The notes under the pieces were generated by a model that saw only the letters and a program-made list of their open reading frames with translations, was not told where the DNA came from and made no database searches. The translations under genes were made by a program, and so were the position numbers. From assembly GCA_900539695.1 (NCBI GenBank), contig UQDG01000021.1, forward strand, positions 1 through 40,435: DNA of 40,435 nt, given 5' to 3'. This stretch comes from an uncultured Oscillospiraceae bacterium (GTDB taxonomy: Bacteria; Bacillota; Clostridia; Oscillospirales; Ruminococcaceae). Below, piece by piece: positions 32,921 through 40,435 of the stretch; position 1 is the stretch's first letter; each line of letters begins with the position of its first letter.

Positions 32921-34108
32921 ATGCAGTTTACGGAACTTACCCGCGTTGCGCCCGAGATCCTGCAGGCTACGCAGGCCATGGGCTTTACCGAAATGACCGA
33001 GATCCAGGAGAAGGCCATCCCGCTGATGCTGGACGGCCACGATATGATTGCCAAGGCCCCCACCGGCACCGGCAAAACCGTGGCATTCGGCATCCCCATC
33101 CTGTCCAAGGTGGACCCCGCCAGCCTGAAGCCCCAGGCTGTCATCCTGAGCCCCACCCGCGAGCTGGCCCAGCAGATCGCCCAGGACCTGCAAAATCTGG
33201 CGCAATTCCTGCCGGACATCAAGATCGTCTGCGTATACGGCGGCGCCGGGCTGGATAAGCAGCAGCGCCAGCTGAAAGCGGGCTGCCAGATCGTAGTCGC
33301 CACCCCCGGCCGCCTGATGGACCACTATCGCCACCACGCCATCGATGTTTCCCACGTGGAGACCATCGTGCTGGACGAGGCCGACGAGATGCTGAACATG
33401 GGCTTCTACAAGGATGTCAAGCAGATCATCGACACAATGAAGAACCGCAAGAGCCTTTCGATGTTCTCGGCCACCATCAGCCGCGAGGTGTTGGACATCG
33501 GCTGGTTGTACCAGCACAACGCCGCCGAGGTCAGCGTGCAGCCGGTGGAAGATTCCAGCCCGAAAATTGCCCAATATAAACTGCTGACTACCGGCCGCGA
33601 CAAGCTGGCCGACGCCGCGCAGATCATCATCAGCGAGGGGTACAAGCGGGTGATGATCTTCTGCAACACCAAGTACAACACCGGCATGCTGGCCAACCAG
33701 CTGGCGCGCCTGAACTTTAACGTGGACTGCCTGCACGGCGATCTGTCCCAGGCAGAGCGCAACCGCATTATGACGCGGTTCAAGGCTGGTGAGATCAGCG
33801 TGCTGGTGGCCACCGACGTGGCCGCCCGTGGCATTGATGTTTCGGACGTGGACGCCGTCATCAACTACGACGTGCCTGAGGAAAACGAGCACTACACCCA
33901 CCGCATTGGCCGCACGGGCCGCGCCCGCAAGCAGGGCGCAAGCTACCTGTTCTACACCAAAGACGAGCAGAAGCGCGTAGACCAGCTGCTGCGCCTGACC
34001 CGCAACACCGACGACTGCAAGAGCGTGAAGTTTGATTTCAACCATGAGAAGCTGGTGGTTGAGGAGGCTGCCCCGGCAGATAAGTTCCAGATTAAGTGCT
34101 ACTTTTAA
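32921..34108 (+). CDS. DEAD-box ATP-dependent RNA helicase
   Basis: 395 residues, essentially the two RecA-like domains of an RNA helicase. Q motif FTEMTEIQEKAIP; motif I APTGTGKT (46-53); Ia PTRELAQQ; Ib TPGRLMDH; II LDEADEML; III FSATIS; IV IFCNTKYN; V VATDVAARGIDV; VI HRIGRTGRA. All are intact. After motif VI only about 60 residues follow, with no RNA-binding (DbpA/CsdA) or Arg-rich tail, so this is a minimal helicase. Likely roles are RNA decay, ribosome assembly or cold adaptation, as in CshA-type enzymes (inference). ATG 32921 follows GAAAGG at 10 nt. Confidence 0.95.
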   Translation: MQFTELTRVAPEILQATQAMGFTEMTEIQEKAIPLMLDGHDMIAKAPTGTGKTVAFGIPILSKVDPASLKPQAVILSPTRELAQQIAQDLQNLAQFLPDIKIVCVYGGAGLDKQQRQLKAGCQIVVATPGRLMDHYRHHAIDVSHVETIVLDEADEMLNMGFYKDVKQIIDTMKNRKSLSMFSATISREVLDIGWLYQHNAAEVSVQPVEDSSPKIAQYKLLTTGRDKLADAAQIIISEGYKRVMIFCNTKYNTGMLANQLARLNFNVDCLHGDLSQAERNRIMTRFKAGEISVLVATDVAARGIDVSDVDAVINYDVPEENEHYTHRIGRTGRARKQGASYLFYTKDEQKRVDQLLRLTRNTDDCKSVKFDFNHEKLVVEEAAPADKFQIKCYF

Positions 34109-34135
34109 TTTTTGATTTATAAGTTCATGCTGCCA

Positions 34136-34166
34136 AGGGGGACCACCATGCGGTCCCTCTTTTTTA
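34136..34166 (+). terminator. Terminator of the DEAD-box gene
   Basis: AGGGGGACC (34136-34144) pairs with GGTCCCTCT (34152-34160), one G-U, then TTTTTA. Confidence 0.88.
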
Positions 34167-34183
34167 TTACGGCATCTTGACGT

Positions 34184-34216
34184 TAAAAAAGGCCCTGCCG
34201 CAAGGTTGGCAGGGCC
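34184..34216 (-). terminator. Terminator of the MBOAT-SGNH unit
   Basis: GGCCCTGCC (34191-34199) and GGCAGGGCC (34208-34216), with a run of six T on the minus strand (34190-34185). Confidence 0.9.
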
Positions 34217-34257
34217 GGTCAGGCTGCATATTAAAACCAACAAAACAAACCGCAGCG

Positions 34258-35229
34258 TTAGCTATGATTCTCCCACAAATTGCCGGGTACCTCCCGCCAA
34301 TCGGTCAGGTCGTAGTTTTCCTTTAAATAGGCGCCCAGGTAATCCGCCATTTTGGTGGCGCCGCTTACGTTCAGGTGGTGTGGGTCGCAGAAATCCGTCT
34401 CGGCGCTGATGCCGGCGTCCTCCATGTGCTCAAACATGTTGAGGTAGCCGCAGTTGTGCTCCTCGCAATATTCCTGCAGCACGTTGAAATACTGGTACTC
34501 CTCGGTGGACCAGGGGGCCACCCAAAACACCACCTGGCAGCCTTTTTCCTGCAGGGCCGCCACCATGTCGTCCATCAGCTCCAGAGAGCGGTCTCCGATG
34601 ACCCAATTCTCCATCTCGGTCCAATCCTTGACGTCGGCCACGAACACGCCGTCGCGGGGGTAGAAGCCCATCGTGTCCATAAAATCGATACTGTTAGACG
34701 TCCTGCCGAAGCTTTCCGCCGTCAGGGCGTTTTTATTTTCATGATAGGCCACCAGCGGGAAATAGTAGGAAATGTACCGCTCTATATGATTTTCAAAGCA
34801 CATTTTCAGGTAGGCACGCTTGTATTTCGACTCCGGGATGGGCGTTGTGTAGTAGATCTCGCCGTCCATGTCGGTGTCAAACTCGTTGCTGTTGATGTGC
34901 ATGCCCTCGATCAGCGCCACCTTGGGCGTCTGGGTCGCCAGCGAGTCGTGGACAAACAGCCAGGTGGTGTCCAGGTGCTGCCAATTGGCGGCGTAATTGT
35001 AGGCGCCGATGCCGTACTTGTCGTACATCTCGTCGGCGTTCACGTTGCGCCAGGCATGGCTGGAACCGTAAACGATGACGTCGATGGAATTTTCCGGCAG
35101 TTTGTGGAAGTTTTCCACGTTGGCGATGGCCACATCGTCGCCCAGGGGCCGGGTCAGATGCCCCAGCGCCAGCACACCGACGAAGATGAGCACCACGCAG
35201 AGCAGGAGCGCTGCCAATTTTTTAGCCAT
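34258..35229 (-). CDS. SGNH-type membrane-anchored protein, partner of the MBOAT acyltransferase
   Basis: 323 residues. An N-terminal membrane anchor (about 5-23, LAALLLCVVLIFVGVLALG) exposes the rest outside the membrane. SGNH-like block I is VIVYGSSHAWRNV, with S57 in the nucleophile position; the C-terminal DPHHLNVSGATKMADYL matches the catalytic D-x-x-H block. The overall arrangement resembles DltD/AlgJ-like proteins that finish acyl transfer to a surface polymer. ATG 35229 with GGAGGGGAG upstream, 18 nt after the MBOAT stop: a two-gene operon. The acceptor polymer is unknown. Confidence 0.8.
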   Translation of the reverse strand: MAKKLAALLLCVVLIFVGVLALGHLTRPLGDDVAIANVENFHKLPENSIDVIVYGSSHAWRNVNADEMYDKYGIGAYNYAANWQHLDTTWLFVHDSLATQTPKVALIEGMHINSNEFDTDMDGEIYYTTPIPESKYKRAYLKMCFENHIERYISYYFPLVAYHENKNALTAESFGRTSNSIDFMDTMGFYPRDGVFVADVKDWTEMENWVIGDRSLELMDDMVAALQEKGCQVVFWVAPWSTEEYQYFNVLQEYCEEHNCGYLNMFEHMEDAGISAETDFCDPHHLNVSGATKMADYLGAYLKENYDLTDWREVPGNLWENHS

Positions 35230-35247
35230 ACTTTCTGCTCCCCTCCC

Positions 35248-36705
35248 TTAAAACTGCGAATAGATGAAATTGGATGCCTCGAAGCCGGGACCGTAAACAC
35301 CCAGCAGCAGCACCGTCAGCACGCCCAGCGCCACCACGGCCACCTGACAGAGCCAGTGCTGCTTTTCGATGACAGAGCGCACTTTTATCCGCTTGTACTT
35401 ACAGACATCGGCGGCAAAGATGACCAGCACATAGATACCCAGCAGCGCAAAGTTAAAGGCGTCGATGCCGCAGGCAAAGATCGAACCATCGGTGAAGATC
35501 TCAAAGTTATGTACGGTCAGCATGCTGATGAAGATGCGCACCGCTTCCATCAGGCGGTAAGCGCGGAAGAACACCATCGTGGAGCTGAACAGCACAAAGG
35601 TGACCACCACCCGCAGCAGCTTGTGGGGGCGGGACTTGGGGTCGATGCACAGCGCGCGCACCACTGCCGTGCGCAGCGGCATCAGCGCCGCGCCGATGAC
35701 CTGGTACAGACCGTTCAGCAGGCCCCAGGCCATATAGTTCCACTGGGCGCCGTGCCACAGGCCGCTGACGGCAAAGGTGACCAGCACGTTTAAATATTTG
35801 CGCAGCGTGCCCTTGCGGTTGCCGCCCAGGGGGATGTAGAGATAATCCCGGAACCAGGTGGACAGCGAAATGTGCCACCGCCGCCAGAATTCAGCGATAG
35901 ATTGCGAAAAATAGGGCGCATTGAAGTTGTCGATGAGGTCGATGCCCAAGATCTTGGCCGTGCCCATAGCCATGACCGAGCAGCCGCCGAAATCGCCGTA
36001 GAGCTGCAGGCAGAACAGCAGCGTGGCCACGATGTAAAACCAGCCCTCGTACTCGCTTTCCGGTGCATAGACTGCCGCCACAAACAGCGCGGCGCGGTCC
36101 GCCACCACGATTTTGAGGAAGTAACCCCAGATCAGCAGCAGCACACCGTCCCGCAGGTCGTCAAAGGCGGGGCGCTTGGCCGCCGAAAGCTGGGGCAAAA
36201 GCCTGTTGCCCCGGCTGATGGGGCCGGAGACCATCTGCGGGAAGAAACCGACAAACAACGCAAAATCCAGCAGATTATGCTCGGCCTTTTCGCCCCGGTA
36301 GGTATCCACCAGGTAGCCCACAGCCTGCAGCGTGTAAAAGGAGATACCCATGGGCAGCAGGAAGTCGAACGCAGGCGGAGCGATCTGCACGCCCAGATGC
36401 GCCAGCACCGACAGCACGGATTTGGTGAGAAAGCCCAGATATTTGAACCCGATCAGCGGGGCCAGGGCCAGCAGGATGCCTGCCGCCAGCACACCCTTGC
36501 GGGGCTTGCCCTCCAGCAGGCGGCCGCCGAGATAGCCTACGGCGGTAACAAAAGCCAGCACCGGGACATGGGCCGGGTTCCAGCAGAAATAGAAGAAATA
36601 GCAGGCCAGCAGCAGCCAGGGCCGCCGGGCCTTTTGGGGCACCGCAAAATACCCCAGCGCCGCCAACGGCAGAAACAACAAAAATTGTGCCGAATTGAAA
36701 ACCAT
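35248..36705 (-). CDS. MBOAT family O-acyltransferase (AlgI/DltB-like)
   Basis: 485-residue polytopic membrane enzyme that moves an acyl group across or at the membrane onto a cell-surface glycan or teichoic acid. Hallmarks are PMGISFYTLQAVGYLVDTYR, EFWRRWHISLSTWFRDYLYI, PLGGNRKGTLRKYLNVLVTF and the catalytic His motif SGLWHGAQWNYMAWGLLNG. About ten to twelve hydrophobic segments. ATG 36705 follows GAGGAG. No dltA/dltC genes are nearby, so O-acetylation (AlgI/PatA-type) is more likely than D-alanylation. Confidence 0.92.
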   Translation of the reverse strand: MVFNSAQFLLFLPLAALGYFAVPQKARRPWLLLACYFFYFCWNPAHVPVLAFVTAVGYLGGRLLEGKPRKGVLAAGILLALAPLIGFKYLGFLTKSVLSVLAHLGVQIAPPAFDFLLPMGISFYTLQAVGYLVDTYRGEKAEHNLLDFALFVGFFPQMVSGPISRGNRLLPQLSAAKRPAFDDLRDGVLLLIWGYFLKIVVADRAALFVAAVYAPESEYEGWFYIVATLLFCLQLYGDFGGCSVMAMGTAKILGIDLIDNFNAPYFSQSIAEFWRRWHISLSTWFRDYLYIPLGGNRKGTLRKYLNVLVTFAVSGLWHGAQWNYMAWGLLNGLYQVIGAALMPLRTAVVRALCIDPKSRPHKLLRVVVTFVLFSSTMVFFRAYRLMEAVRIFISMLTVHNFEIFTDGSIFACGIDAFNFALLGIYVLVIFAADVCKYKRIKVRSVIEKQHWLCQVAVVALGVLTVLLLGVYGPGFEASNFIYSQF

Positions 36706-36729
36706 AGATACTCCTCAAGTAACCTTTTT

Positions 36730-36912
36730 GGCTCCCTCTGGAAGGGAGCTGGCTGCGCGAAGCGCAGACTGAGGGAGAAACCATCTGTTTAGCTGCTGCT
36801 AATTTCTTTGCCTCTCCTCCACCCGCTTCGCGGGATTGCTTACGCAACCGGCCCCTCTGTCGCTGCGCGACATCTCCCCACGGTGCGGGGAGTTACCCTC
36901 GCAGAGGGGGCC
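36730..36912. repeat. Dispersed GC-rich repeat with terminal inverted repeats (copy 2)
   Basis: The ends GGCTCCCTCTG (36730-36740) and CAGAGGGGGCC (36902-36912) are inverted; it is in opposite orientation to the 123-bp element at 9579-9701. Shared internal blocks include GGGAGCTG, GACTGAGGGAG and CCACCCGCTTCGCGGG. The 60 bp of extra length holds further small hairpins (GTCGCTGCGCGAC, CCCCACGGTGCGGGG). No ORF. It lies between the zinc-ribbon gene and the MBOAT gene. Confidence 0.75.
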
Positions 36913-36935
36913 ATTTGCAGCGGCATGCTGCTTTT

Positions 36936-38048
36936 TTACCCGTAAATTTCCGCAACCGGGGTCAGCCAAAGGATGCAATCCTCGTTGGAATAGCATTCTA
37001 GCGTCAGGGTGTCGCCCTCGGTCAAGGGCAGGCTGTGGAAAACGACCGTGCCGTTGAACCCGTCCCCGCCGTAATAGGTCAGGTGGTACGAGCCTTGTGT
37101 ATCCCAGCCCAGGAAGCCGCTGCCCTGGTTCCAGTTCACGTCATACACACCCGCCGGGATCTCCTGCCCCACAGTGTAGGCTTGAATGTCATCTCCCCAG
37201 GCGCACAGCTCGAAAGACTCGCCCGCCGGGTTTCCCTGGGGTTCAGCCTGGGTGTCCAGCTGGGCGTTGTCGCTTTCCAGCGTCAGGGTGCCGCTGCCCT
37301 CCACCCACAGGGTGCCGCCTGCCGCCAGCTGCACGTTGGTCAGCACCAGTTCGGGCTCCCCGCCTTCGGGGCAGCTGAGCAAGGTGGTCTGGTACCAGCG
37401 GTCGTGGGCTTCGTCGTCGTGGGTCATCGTCAGCGAGCTGCCGTCATCGGGGGTGATGGTGTAAACGCCCTCGGGGATCTGCTGGCCGATAGTGTAGTAA
37501 CCCGGCTCCAGAATGCAGCCAAAGCCGCCGCCCGCAGTGGGCAGGCCCCAGTCCATCCCCTCGTAGGGGTTGACGCCGGTCATATCCTCGGCGGGGGCTT
37601 CGGCATGGATGCTTGCTTCGGGCGCTTCGGTTTCCGCATAGCTGCTGCGTCCGCCCAGGTCCGCCAAACTGTAAAATACTCGCTCGGACAGGTTGAACAG
37701 CATAGGCAGCAGCGCCAGACCAAAGATGATGAGCGTGACCAGCCAGCCGCCGCGCCGCTTGTCCCGGGCCGGACGGCGCGTCTGGTTCAGCTGCCGGGCC
37801 GGGGCATGCAGGTGGGGGCGTGCGCCTTCCAGGTCGATGCGGTCCTGCTCGTCCTCGGCATCGCAGGTATAGACGGGGTCCTTGCCTGCGGCGCTGCGCA
37901 CGCGGTGCAGCACTTCCTCGCCGTTGACGTTATGGGTGTGGGCGGTTTCACTGCGCAGGGTGTAGTGCGGTTTTTCCGGGTACGGCATACCGCAATCCAC
38001 GCACCGATGGTTCACGATTTTGCCGCCGCATAAGCTGCACTTTTCCAT
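36936..38048 (-). CDS. Zinc-ribbon membrane protein with two extracellular beta-repeats
   Basis: 370 residues, not a named family. N-terminal zinc ribbon CSLCGG...CVDCG (C4, C7, C16, C19), then a basic/polar linker to about 103. One membrane segment follows (WLVTLIIFGLALLPMLFNL), then an acidic linker and a C-terminal region with two similar units. Unit 1 starts GYYTIGQQIPEGVYTITPDD; unit 2 contains AYTVGQEIPAGVYDVNW. Both are followed by strand-rich sequence ending in a TLTLE motif. Topology is probably ribbon inside, beta units outside. ATG 38048 follows AGGAGGTG; an ATG 18 nt upstream lacks spacing. A sensing or envelope role is a guess. Confidence 0.8.
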   Translation of the reverse strand: MEKCSLCGGKIVNHRCVDCGMPYPEKPHYTLRSETAHTHNVNGEEVLHRVRSAAGKDPVYTCDAEDEQDRIDLEGARPHLHAPARQLNQTRRPARDKRRGGWLVTLIIFGLALLPMLFNLSERVFYSLADLGGRSSYAETEAPEASIHAEAPAEDMTGVNPYEGMDWGLPTAGGGFGCILEPGYYTIGQQIPEGVYTITPDDGSSLTMTHDDEAHDRWYQTTLLSCPEGGEPELVLTNVQLAAGGTLWVEGSGTLTLESDNAQLDTQAEPQGNPAGESFELCAWGDDIQAYTVGQEIPAGVYDVNWNQGSGFLGWDTQGSYHLTYYGGDGFNGTVVFHSLPLTEGDTLTLECYSNEDCILWLTPVAEIYG

Positions 38049-38083
38049 AGGGGCACCTCCTAGCATAAAAATTTACATTTTAT

Positions 38084-38113
38084 ATTATAGTAGATGTAAA
38101 CACAGATGTAAAC
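38084..38113 (-). promoter_or_regulatory. Promoter of the zinc-ribbon gene with 12-bp direct repeat
   Basis: On the minus strand TTTACA (38112-38107), a 17-nt spacer, TATAAT (38089-38084). GTTTACATCT occurs twice at a 12-nt period (38113-38104 and 38101-38092), covering the -35 and spacer: a possible operator. Confidence 0.6.
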
Positions 38114-38114
38114 G

Positions 38115-38157
38115 AAAAAAAGCCAGAAGAAACGCGAAATCTGGCATTTCCTCTGGC
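38115..38157 (-). terminator. Terminator of the MFS transporter gene
   Basis: On the minus strand GCCAGAgGAAA pairs with TTTCtTCTGGC, followed by seven T (38121-38115). Confidence 0.85.
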
Positions 38158-38173
38158 AAAAAATCGAAATTTT

Positions 38174-39349
38174 TCAATATCCGTTGGCGGCACGTTTGGC
38201 GGCAGTCTTGCGGTGCAAGGCGCGGGACATAACGGCCATCAGCACCAGCGCGGCCAGCAGATACCATGGGTACAGGCTGATGCTGATATATTGCGCCAGC
38301 AGCCCGAACAGCGGCGGGAACACCACATTGCCCACATAGGCGGCGGCCATCTGCACGCCGGTCAGGGCCATGCTTAAGTTGCGGCCGAAATTCAACGGAG
38401 TTTCGTGGATAATGCTGGGATAAATAGGCGCACAGCCCAGGCCCACCGTAACCAGCCCAGTCACCAGCGCAGCGCTGCCCAGCGGCAGCAGAATGGGCAA
38501 GATACCCAGCGCCACCAGCACAAACCCCAGGTTGATCATCTGGTGGTCGTTGAGTTTCATAGCGATAAAACCGCTTAAAAACCGCCCCACCGTGATGCCC
38601 ACGTAAAACAGGCTGGCCCAGCTGGCGGCAGTACCAGCGTCGATACCGCGCTGAAGCGTGCAATAGCTGGACGCCCACATGCCTGCCGTAGTCTCGACCA
38701 CCGAGTAGCAGGCGAACATCGCCATGACTTCGGGCACGCCGGGCACCCGCATCAGCTGGGGCAGGGTGCGGTGCTCGCGGGCGATTTCCTCGCCGGTCTC
38801 CTCGCCCGGTTTTTTCCACAGCGGCAGGCTGAAAATGATAATGGCCGTCAGCACCACCTGCAGCACAGAAATAATGCGGTAGCCGCTCTGCCAACCGCTG
38901 TGGGCCAGCGCCCAGCCCATAATGACCGGCCCGCCGCTGGCGCCCAGGCCCCACATGCAGTGCAGCCAGCTCATGTGGCGGCTCTCGTAATGCAGGGCAA
39001 CGTAGTTGTTGAGGGCGGCATCTACGCTGCCCGCGCCCAGGCCGTAGGGCACGGCCCACAGACAAAGCTGCCAGAACGCCGTGCAGGTGGAAAAGCCAAA
39101 CAGCGCTGCGGCCGTCGTGCCCACGCTGATGGCCGTGACCCTGCCGGGGCCGAGCCGGGCGGTAAGGGCGTCGCTGGCCAGGCTGGACACTACTGTACCG
39201 GCGGAGATGATCATGGAGATCATGCCCGCCCAGGACAGGCCCGCGCCCAAGCCCAGGTACATGCTGGGCCAGGCCGCACCCAGCAGGGCATCCGGCAGGC
39301 CCAGGCTGATAAAAGCTAAATAAATTACGGGTAAAAGCAGGGATACCAT
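38174..39349 (-). CDS. MFS transporter
   Basis: 391-residue permease with about 12 membrane segments in two halves. The first half has SDALTARLGPGRVTAISVGT in the usual loop 2-3 position, and a LHCMWGLGASGGPVIMG segment resembling FucP-type sugar permeases. The central cytoplasmic loop is about WKKPGEETGEEIAREHRTLP. ATG 39349 follows AAGGAG; the frame opens 36 nt upstream without a ribosome binding site. Divergent from the AraC-family regulator, so the regulator probably controls this transporter; the substrate (a sugar is plausible) is unknown. Confidence 0.88.
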   Translation of the reverse strand: MVSLLLPVIYLAFISLGLPDALLGAAWPSMYLGLGAGLSWAGMISMIISAGTVVSSLASDALTARLGPGRVTAISVGTTAAALFGFSTCTAFWQLCLWAVPYGLGAGSVDAALNNYVALHYESRHMSWLHCMWGLGASGGPVIMGWALAHSGWQSGYRIISVLQVVLTAIIIFSLPLWKKPGEETGEEIAREHRTLPQLMRVPGVPEVMAMFACYSVVETTAGMWASSYCTLQRGIDAGTAASWASLFYVGITVGRFLSGFIAMKLNDHQMINLGFVLVALGILPILLPLGSAALVTGLVTVGLGCAPIYPSIIHETPLNFGRNLSMALTGVQMAAAYVGNVVFPPLFGLLAQYISISLYPWYLLAALVLMAVMSRALHRKTAAKRAANGY

Positions 39350-39361
39350 AAAATTTTCTCC

Positions 39362-39396
39362 TTGACAGACGTTTTTACTTGCCATATGATTATATC
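39362..39396 (+). promoter_or_regulatory. Overlapping divergent promoters of MFS transporter and AraC regulator
   Basis: Plus strand: TTGACA (39362-39367), a 17-nt spacer, TATGAT (39385-39390). Minus strand: TATAAT at 39394-39389 overlaps it. The shared palindrome TGATTATATCA at 39387-39397 is a candidate regulator site. Because the promoters overlap, use of one should hinder the other. Confidence 0.6.
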
Positions 39397-39470
39397 ATCA
39401 AAGTTGACGGATGTATCGTATTATTTCGTCAAATAGGCAGGATTATTTCGCCAAAAAAGGAGGATTTGCC

Positions 39471-40373
39471 ATGGCCTTGTCCGCCTGCAATACCGAGACC
39501 GATTCCGCTGGGCGGGAACTGACCGTCCACGGTACCGCAGCGTTTCCCATCGCCTGCTACCACGACGATCTGGAAGCTGCCCCTGTACCCTGGCACTGGC
39601 ATGAGGAGCTGGAACTGCTGATTGCCAGCGAGGGCGGCGTGCTGGCCGCTGCAGCCGGGGAAAAGTACACGCTGGCCGAGGGGGACGGCTTGTTCATCAA
39701 TGCCGGGGTGCTGCATGCCGACTGGCCGCTGGCCGTCGGGCGCTGCCGGCTGCACAGCGTGGTATTCCATCCCCGGCTGGTGGGCGGCAGCCCGGACAGC
39801 GTGTTTTGGCAAAAATATCTGCAGCCGCTGCTGACTGACCCCAGCCGCCCCTGCGCCGTGCTGCGCCGCAGCGTGGATTGGCAGCGGGAAGCCATGGGCT
39901 GCATGGAGCGGGCGTTCCGTGCCGTGGTCAACGAGATACCGGGGTACGAGTTCAAGACGCGGGCTGCGCTTTCCGAGATGATGTACCTGCTGGTTACCCG
40001 CGCCCCCGCCACGCGCGCCGTGCCCAAAAAGGCGCTGCGCAGCGCCGACCGCATTAAAACGATGCTGCAATTTGTGCAGACCCACTACGCCGAGGACCTG
40101 ACCGTGGAGCAGATCGCTGCCAGCGCGTCCATCAGCCCCAGCGAGTGCCTGCGGTGCTTCCATGATATGATCGGCACCACGCCCAACCAGTACCTGCGCG
40201 GCCAGCGCCTGCAGCGCGCCGCCGAGCTGCTGTGCGGCACCACCCTGCAGGTGACCGCCATCGCCGCCCAATGCGGCTTCGAGGATTCCAGCTATTTTGC
40301 CCGTTCCTTCCGGCAGTTGTATGGATGCGGGCCGACAGAGTTTCGGCGCAGAACGCTGAGAGCGGGGCAATAA
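39471..40373 (+). CDS. AraC-family transcriptional regulator (cupin plus HTH)
   Basis: 300 residues. The N-terminal AraC-type cupin (about 25-110) shows PWHWHEELELLIASEG and GDGLFINAGVLHADWP, the His-rich sensing pocket typical of carbohydrate-responsive members. The C-terminal double HTH (about 200-295) has LTVEQIAASASISPSECLRC and ITAIA-type helix VTAIAAQCGFEDSSYFARSF, the classic signature. ATG 39471 with AAGGAGG (39456-39462) upstream is preferred to the upstream ATG at 39411, which has none. Divergent from the MFS gene, its likely target. Confidence 0.92.
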   Translation: MALSACNTETDSAGRELTVHGTAAFPIACYHDDLEAAPVPWHWHEELELLIASEGGVLAAAAGEKYTLAEGDGLFINAGVLHADWPLAVGRCRLHSVVFHPRLVGGSPDSVFWQKYLQPLLTDPSRPCAVLRRSVDWQREAMGCMERAFRAVVNEIPGYEFKTRAALSEMMYLLVTRAPATRAVPKKALRSADRIKTMLQFVQTHYAEDLTVEQIAASASISPSECLRCFHDMIGTTPNQYLRGQRLQRAAELLCGTTLQVTAIAAQCGFEDSSYFARSFRQLYGCGPTEFRRRTLRAGQ

Positions 40374-40384
40374 AAAAGGGATAA

Positions 40385-40435
40385 GGCAATACCGCATAAT
40401 TCTAAGTGCCGATACGGCGAGCGAGGTGCGGCAGC
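40385..40435. mobile_element. MITE-like element, copy 3, cut by the window end
   Basis: The first 51 bases (GGCAATACCGCATAATTCTA...) are identical by my reading to the left end of the copy at 29205. The left flank is ATAA. It starts 11 bp after the AraC-family stop codon; the right end and target duplication are outside the window. Confidence 0.85.

Overview
The window looks like a chromosomal segment of a GC-rich gut Clostridia bacterium of the Faecalibacterium/Gemmiger/Subdoligranulum type (Oscillospiraceae). This is inferred from gene content, Gram-positive style promoters and ribosome binding sites, a CIRCE operator, ECF transporter S components and many small intergenic repeats. No rRNA or full marker set is present, so the genus is not certain.

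Layout. 1-2.1 kb: 5' end of pckA (minus), an hsp20 gene under a CIRCE-controlled promoter, and a broken type IV pilin-like gene of which only the leader remains. 2.1-11.2 kb: a complete phosphate-response block. On the minus strand are a Na+/phosphate cotransporter and the PhoB/PhoR-like two-component pair; divergently on the plus strand lies pstS-pstC-pstA-pstB-phoU. The shared intergenic region carries TTTAC-type direct repeats that look like Pho boxes. 11.2-19 kb: a mobile miniature element, a decayed TPR/receiver-domain gene, a large HTH protein of unknown role with a NUDIX hydrolase and a tRNA methyltransferase, phosphoglucomutase, tRNA-Arg(ACG), ogt and a HAD phosphatase. 19.3-20.4 kb: ilvE. 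20.5-20.76 kb: a candidate stand-alone structured RNA. 21-29 kb: an uninterrupted arginine operon argG-argH-argC-argJ-argB-argD-argF (glutamate to argininosuccinate and arginine by the acetyl-cycle route) behind ArgR-type operators. 29-40.4 kb: two ECF S components, a YitT-like membrane protein, an aldo/keto reductase, a DEAD-box helicase, an MBOAT/SGNH acyl-transfer pair, a zinc-ribbon membrane protein, and a divergent MFS transporter/AraC regulator pair.

The most notable non-genic content is a family of 172-bp palindromic miniature elements: two full copies, differing at 3 positions by my reading and flanked by 4-bp target duplications, plus one copy cut by the window end. All three sit within 30 bp of a stop codon, and one is inserted into the loop of a terminator-like hairpin. 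Other repeats invade both free gaps of the pst operon. Other points of interest are a circularly permuted PstS, the unassigned RNA upstream of argG, an in-frame deletion fusion of a TPR/receiver protein, and an ornithine carbamoyltransferase with HPLP in place of HCLP. No CRISPR array, prophage or complete IS element was seen.
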